Shown here piece by piece: positions 61,650 through 64,000 of a DNA stretch of 64,000 nt. Numbering within the stretch: the first letter of the stretch is position 1; every line of letters starts with the position of its first letter. Both the position numbers and the translations under genes were made by a program. Source of the DNA: Acidovorax sp. NB1 (lineage in GTDB: Bacteria > Pseudomonadota > Gammaproteobacteria > Burkholderiales > Burkholderiaceae_C); contig NZ_BJHU01000026.1 of assembly GCF_005405905.1 (NCBI RefSeq), positions 1 through 64,000 on the forward strand, written 5' to 3'. Under the pieces are notes generated by a model that worked only from the letters and a program-made list of their open reading frames with translations, did no database searches and was not told the origin of the DNA.

Positions 61650-62345
61650 GTGAACCTTATCCCGCTTTCCCCGTCCCGCGTGGACGCCGCAATCATCGAC
61701 CTGGACGGCACCATGGTGGACACATTGGGTGACTTCAGCGAAGCACTCAACCGTATGCTGCAGGACCTGGGCCTGCCTCCCATCGACGCGGGCTCCATCG
61801 AGTCCATGGTGGGCAAAGGCTCGGAGCATTTGCTGCGATCGGTGCTGAAACACGTGCTCCCGCGCGATGGTATTGATAATGTTGCTATCAAAGTTGAAGA
61901 AATGTACCCATCGGCCTGGGCCAGCTACCAGCGCCACTACCTGACAATCAATGGCCAGTTTGCCGGGGTGTATGACGGTGTGGTGGCGGGCCTGCAGGCG
62001 CTGCGTGCCCAAGGCCTGCGCCTGGCTTGCCTGACCAACAAACCCACGGGTTTTGCGCTGCCGCTGCTGGAGTCCAAGGGGCTGGCCGGGTATTTCCAGT
62101 GTGTGTTCGGGGGCGACGCCTTTGAGCGCAAGAAACCCGATCCGCTGCCCCTTCTCAAGACCTGCGAGGCGCTGGGCACCATCCCTGCACGCACCGTGAT
62201 GGTGGGCGATTCCAGTAACGACGCGCAGGCGGCGCGGGCCGCAGGGTGCCCGGTTGTGCTGGTCACCTACGGCTACAACCACGGCCAACCCGTGCGGGCC
62301 GTCGATGCCGATGGTTTTGTGGACTCGCTGGTGCAGCTGACCTGA
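61650..62345 (+). CDS. gph: Phosphoglycolate phosphatase (HAD family)
   Basis: 231 aa. HAD motifs: IIDLDGTMVDTLGDFSEALN near 15-34 (nucleophile Asp17 and Asp19), TNKPTGF near 130 (motif II Thr) and VGDSSNDAQAARAAG near 188 (motif IV Asp pair); a helical cap is ~30-110. It removes phosphate from 2-phosphoglycolate. The GTG at 61650 is the only start giving the full N-terminal strand; a later GTG at 61680 would leave only two residues before the DxD strand. A possible repeat-element fragment (TTGCTATCAAAGTTGAAG at ~61881) is too short to call. It converges with the receptor gene. Confidence 0.93.
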   Translation: MNLIPLSPSRVDAAIIDLDGTMVDTLGDFSEALNRMLQDLGLPPIDAGSIESMVGKGSEHLLRSVLKHVLPRDGIDNVAIKVEEMYPSAWASYQRHYLTINGQFAGVYDGVVAGLQALRAQGLRLACLTNKPTGFALPLLESKGLAGYFQCVFGGDAFERKKPDPLPLLKTCEALGTIPARTVMVGDSSNDAQAARAAGCPVVLVTYGYNHGQPVRAVDADGFVDSLVQLT

Positions 62346-62367
62346 GTTCCGCCCTGCGGGCAGGCGT

Positions 62368-64000
62368 TCAGGCAGTCAGCTGGCGCGGCGCCACGCTGCG
62401 GTAGTCCAGGCGCGATGCTGCGGGGGCGCTGCCCGGCACAGGCACGGAGCCACTGTGGCGGGCGGCGCTGTCCGAGAGGCGGAACACCGCCACGGCATCC
62501 ACCAGTTGCCCCGCCTGCGTCTTGAGGCTGTCGGCGGCGGCGGCACTTTGCTCCACCAAGGCGGCGTTTTGCTGCGTGGCCTGGTCCATCTGGGTGATGG
62601 CCTCGCCGACCTGCGAGACACCCTGGCTTTGTTCGCTGCTGGCGGCGCTGATCTCGCCCATGATGTCGGTTACGCGGCGGATGGAGGCGACCACTTCGCT
62701 CATCGTGGCGCCCGCCTTGTCCACCAGGGCCGTGCCGCGCTCCACACGTTCCACGCTGGTGCCAATCAGGCCCTTGATCTCTTTCGCCGCCTCGGCACTG
62801 CGCTGGGCCAGGCTGCGCACCTCGCCCGCCACCACCGCAAAACCCCGGCCTTGTTCGCCTGCACGGGCGGCTTCCACAGCCGCGTTCAGCGCGAGGATGT
62901 TGGTCTGGAAGGCGATGCCGTCGATCACGCTGATGATGTCGGCGATCTTCTTGCTGCTGTCGTTGATGCCCTTCATGGTGTCCACCACCTCGGCCACCAC
63001 ATCGCCGCCCTGCTGGGCCACGGTCGATGCGCTCATCGCCAGCTGGTTGGCCTGGCGCGCGTTGTCGGCGTTCTGGCGCACGGTGGAGCCCAGTTGCTCC
63101 ATGGAGGCAGCCGTCTCCTGCAGTGCGCTGGCCTGTTGCTCGGTGCGGGCCGAGAGGTCGTTGTTGCCCGAGGCGATCTCGGTGCTGGCGGTGGCCACGC
63201 CCTCGGCGTTGTGGCGCACATTGCCCACGATGGAGGCCAGGCGCGATTGCATGGTGGCCAGCGCCTGCAGCAGTTGCCCGGTTTCATCATTGCCACTGGC
63301 GTTGATGGGGTGGGTCAGGTCGCCATCGGCGATGTTCTCGGCAGCCTGTTTGCCCTGCTGCACGGGGCGCACGATGGAGCGCGTGACGGTGAAGGCCAGC
63401 AGCGCACCCAGCGCCACGGCAATCAGCGTGCCCACGCCCAGCAGCACCTGGCTGGCACGGGCCAGGGCGGAGGTGTCGGCCTGGCTCTCGGTGAGCTGGG
63501 TGCCCATGGCCCGGCGCAGGTCATCCAGCGACTTGAGGTACTTGTCGGCCAGCGGGCGCAGGTCCTTGTCCACCATGGCGGGCACGTTGGGCTCGCCGCC
63601 CCGGTGAAGTTCGCGAATCTCTGCGAGCTTGTCGTTATAGGCCTGGCGCGCCGTGGCAATGGCGGCCAGCAGGCCCCGCGCCTGCTCGCCTTGCACCAGG
63701 GCCTCGATGCGCTTGACCTTGGCCTCCATGCCCGTGGCGGTGGCCTGGGTGTCGGCCGTGAGCTTGTCCATGTAGTCCCGGTCGATGGCCTTGAGGAAGG
63801 CCTCGGTGCGCACCCAGTTCAGGCGGATGTCCGAGGCCCAGTCTTCGACCAGCGTCTGCTGCTCGATTTCTTGCGTGGCAACGCGCTCGCTCGCGCCTTG
63901 CAGGCTGGCAATGCGCCACATGCCGGTCGCCGCGATCAGGGCAGTGATGAGCAGGATGGCGCCAAAGGATGCGCCCAGGCGCAGGCCGACGGAGAGATTG
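62368..64000 (-). CDS. Methyl-accepting chemotaxis protein (5' end beyond the window)
   Basis: The readable part runs through the window edge: the frame stays open from 63921 to 63999 and encodes [17 protein letters not shown], the usual first-helix start of this receptor family, so the annotated ATG at 63921 is not the true start. Then a ~150-residue helical periplasmic sensor, TM2 and HAMP ([28 protein letters not shown]), and the signalling hairpin with [20 protein letters not shown] and the [20 protein letters not shown] tip. No NWETF-type C-terminal CheR tether is present. Ligand unknown. Confidence 0.95.
   Translation of the reverse strand, partial: NLSVGLRLGASFGAILLITALIAATGMWRIASLQGASERVATQEIEQQTLVEDWASDIRLNWVRTEAFLKAIDRDYMDKLTADTQATATGMEAKVKRIEALVQGEQARGLLAAIATARQAYNDKLAEIRELHRGGEPNVPAMVDKDLRPLADKYLKSLDDLRRAMGTQLTESQADTSALARASQVLLGVGTLIAVALGALLAFTVTRSIVRPVQQGKQAAENIADGDLTHPINASGNDETGQLLQALATMQSRLASIVGNVRHNAEGVATASTEIASGNNDLSARTEQQASALQETAASMEQLGSTVRQNADNARQANQLAMSASTVAQQGGDVVAEVVDTMKGINDSSKKIADIISVIDGIAFQTNILALNAAVEAARAGEQGRGFAVVAGEVRSLAQRSAEAAKEIKGLIGTSVERVERGTALVDKAGATMSEVVASIRRVTDIMGEISAASSEQSQGVSQVGEAITQMDQATQQNAALVEQSAAAADSLKTQAGQLVDAVAVFRLSDSAARHSGSVPVPGSAPAASRLDYRSVAPRQLTA

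Noticed and set aside
61866-61910. Possible ninth copy of the dispersed element inside gph (TTGCTATCAAAGTTGAAG)
   Set aside because: Only the first half-site matches; the GCGC cores and end are missing, and the residues fit the normal Gph sequence.
63843-63921. ATG at 63921 as the start of the chemotaxis receptor
   Set aside because: The frame stays open to the window edge and encodes the family's first transmembrane helix before this Met.

Overview
The window is high-GC (upper 60s %) chromosomal DNA from a betaproteobacterium. Gene content and order point to Comamonadaceae, probably Acidovorax or a close relative. Supporting signs are argS followed by a SPOR protein and dsbA, the lptA-lptB-rpoN cluster, the Burkholderiales-type recombinase-like membrane protein next to apaG and rpe, many LysR regulators, and a dispersed 60-65 bp element that I associate with this family. 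It opens with the 5S gene at the end of an rRNA operon and closes inside a chemotaxis-receptor gene. No prophage, insertion sequence, CRISPR array or tRNA was seen.

Layout. 0-3.4 kb: 5S rRNA, then a minus-strand group (class II glutamine amidotransferase, DHA2 efflux pump, tautomerase, CWC zinc-finger-like protein). 3.4-12.3 kb: malate synthase G, divergent from a fused CoA-transferase, then a LysR regulator, two LuxR-type response regulators and a lipoprotein-like sensor kinase (a compact two-component module). 12.3-20.5 kb: an FG-GAP repeat lipoprotein with nearly identical tandem repeats, a NahK-like hybrid kinase, divergent dctA, a DUF2214 membrane protein and psiF. 20.7-27.5 kb: argS, SPOR protein, dsbA, lptA-lptB-rpoN, and a DUF4124-glutaredoxin protein. 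27.7-30.5 kb: thioesterase, THUMP rRNA methyltransferase and two successive PIN-domain toxin-like genes without visible antitoxins; the second is AT-rich. 30.6-36.5 kb: a kinase-like protein coupled to an FMN/Fe-S glutamate-synthase-family oxidoreductase, a UPF0149/SEC-C protein, a SulP transporter and an NTF2-like protein. 36.6-45.4 kb: a haloacetate (fluoroacetate-type) dehalogenase, pncC-pgpA, a MuiA-type protein, a LysR/epimerase/Tat-nitroreductase cluster and a ferric-reductase-like flavocytochrome. 45.4-55 kb: ECF sigma with a small membrane protein, thiL, a LysR regulator with a tautomerase, YbdK ligase with a CPA2 antiporter, the recombinase-like membrane protein, apaG and rpe. 55-64 kb: an unusual two-component pair divergent from an SPFH protein and an SH3-like secreted protein, a small monooxygenase, gph, and a truncated chemotaxis receptor.

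The most unusual material is repetitive and non-coding. An approximately 60-65 bp imperfect-palindrome element occurs at least eight times. Four copies lie in frame inside conserved genes (rpoN, the THUMP methyltransferase, thiL, and the N-terminus of pncC), and two start within 0-1 nt of a stop codon. Two other inverted-repeat elements (268 bp at 51.6-51.8 kb, 101 bp at 37.6 kb) abut or supply stop codons. A third, GC-rich element family is scattered at 34.3, 38.8 and 57.3 kb, sharing a 28-base exact match between two copies. Functionally, the SPFH/SH3/two-component cluster at 55-61 kb and the paired orphan PIN genes are the protein systems most worth a closer look.
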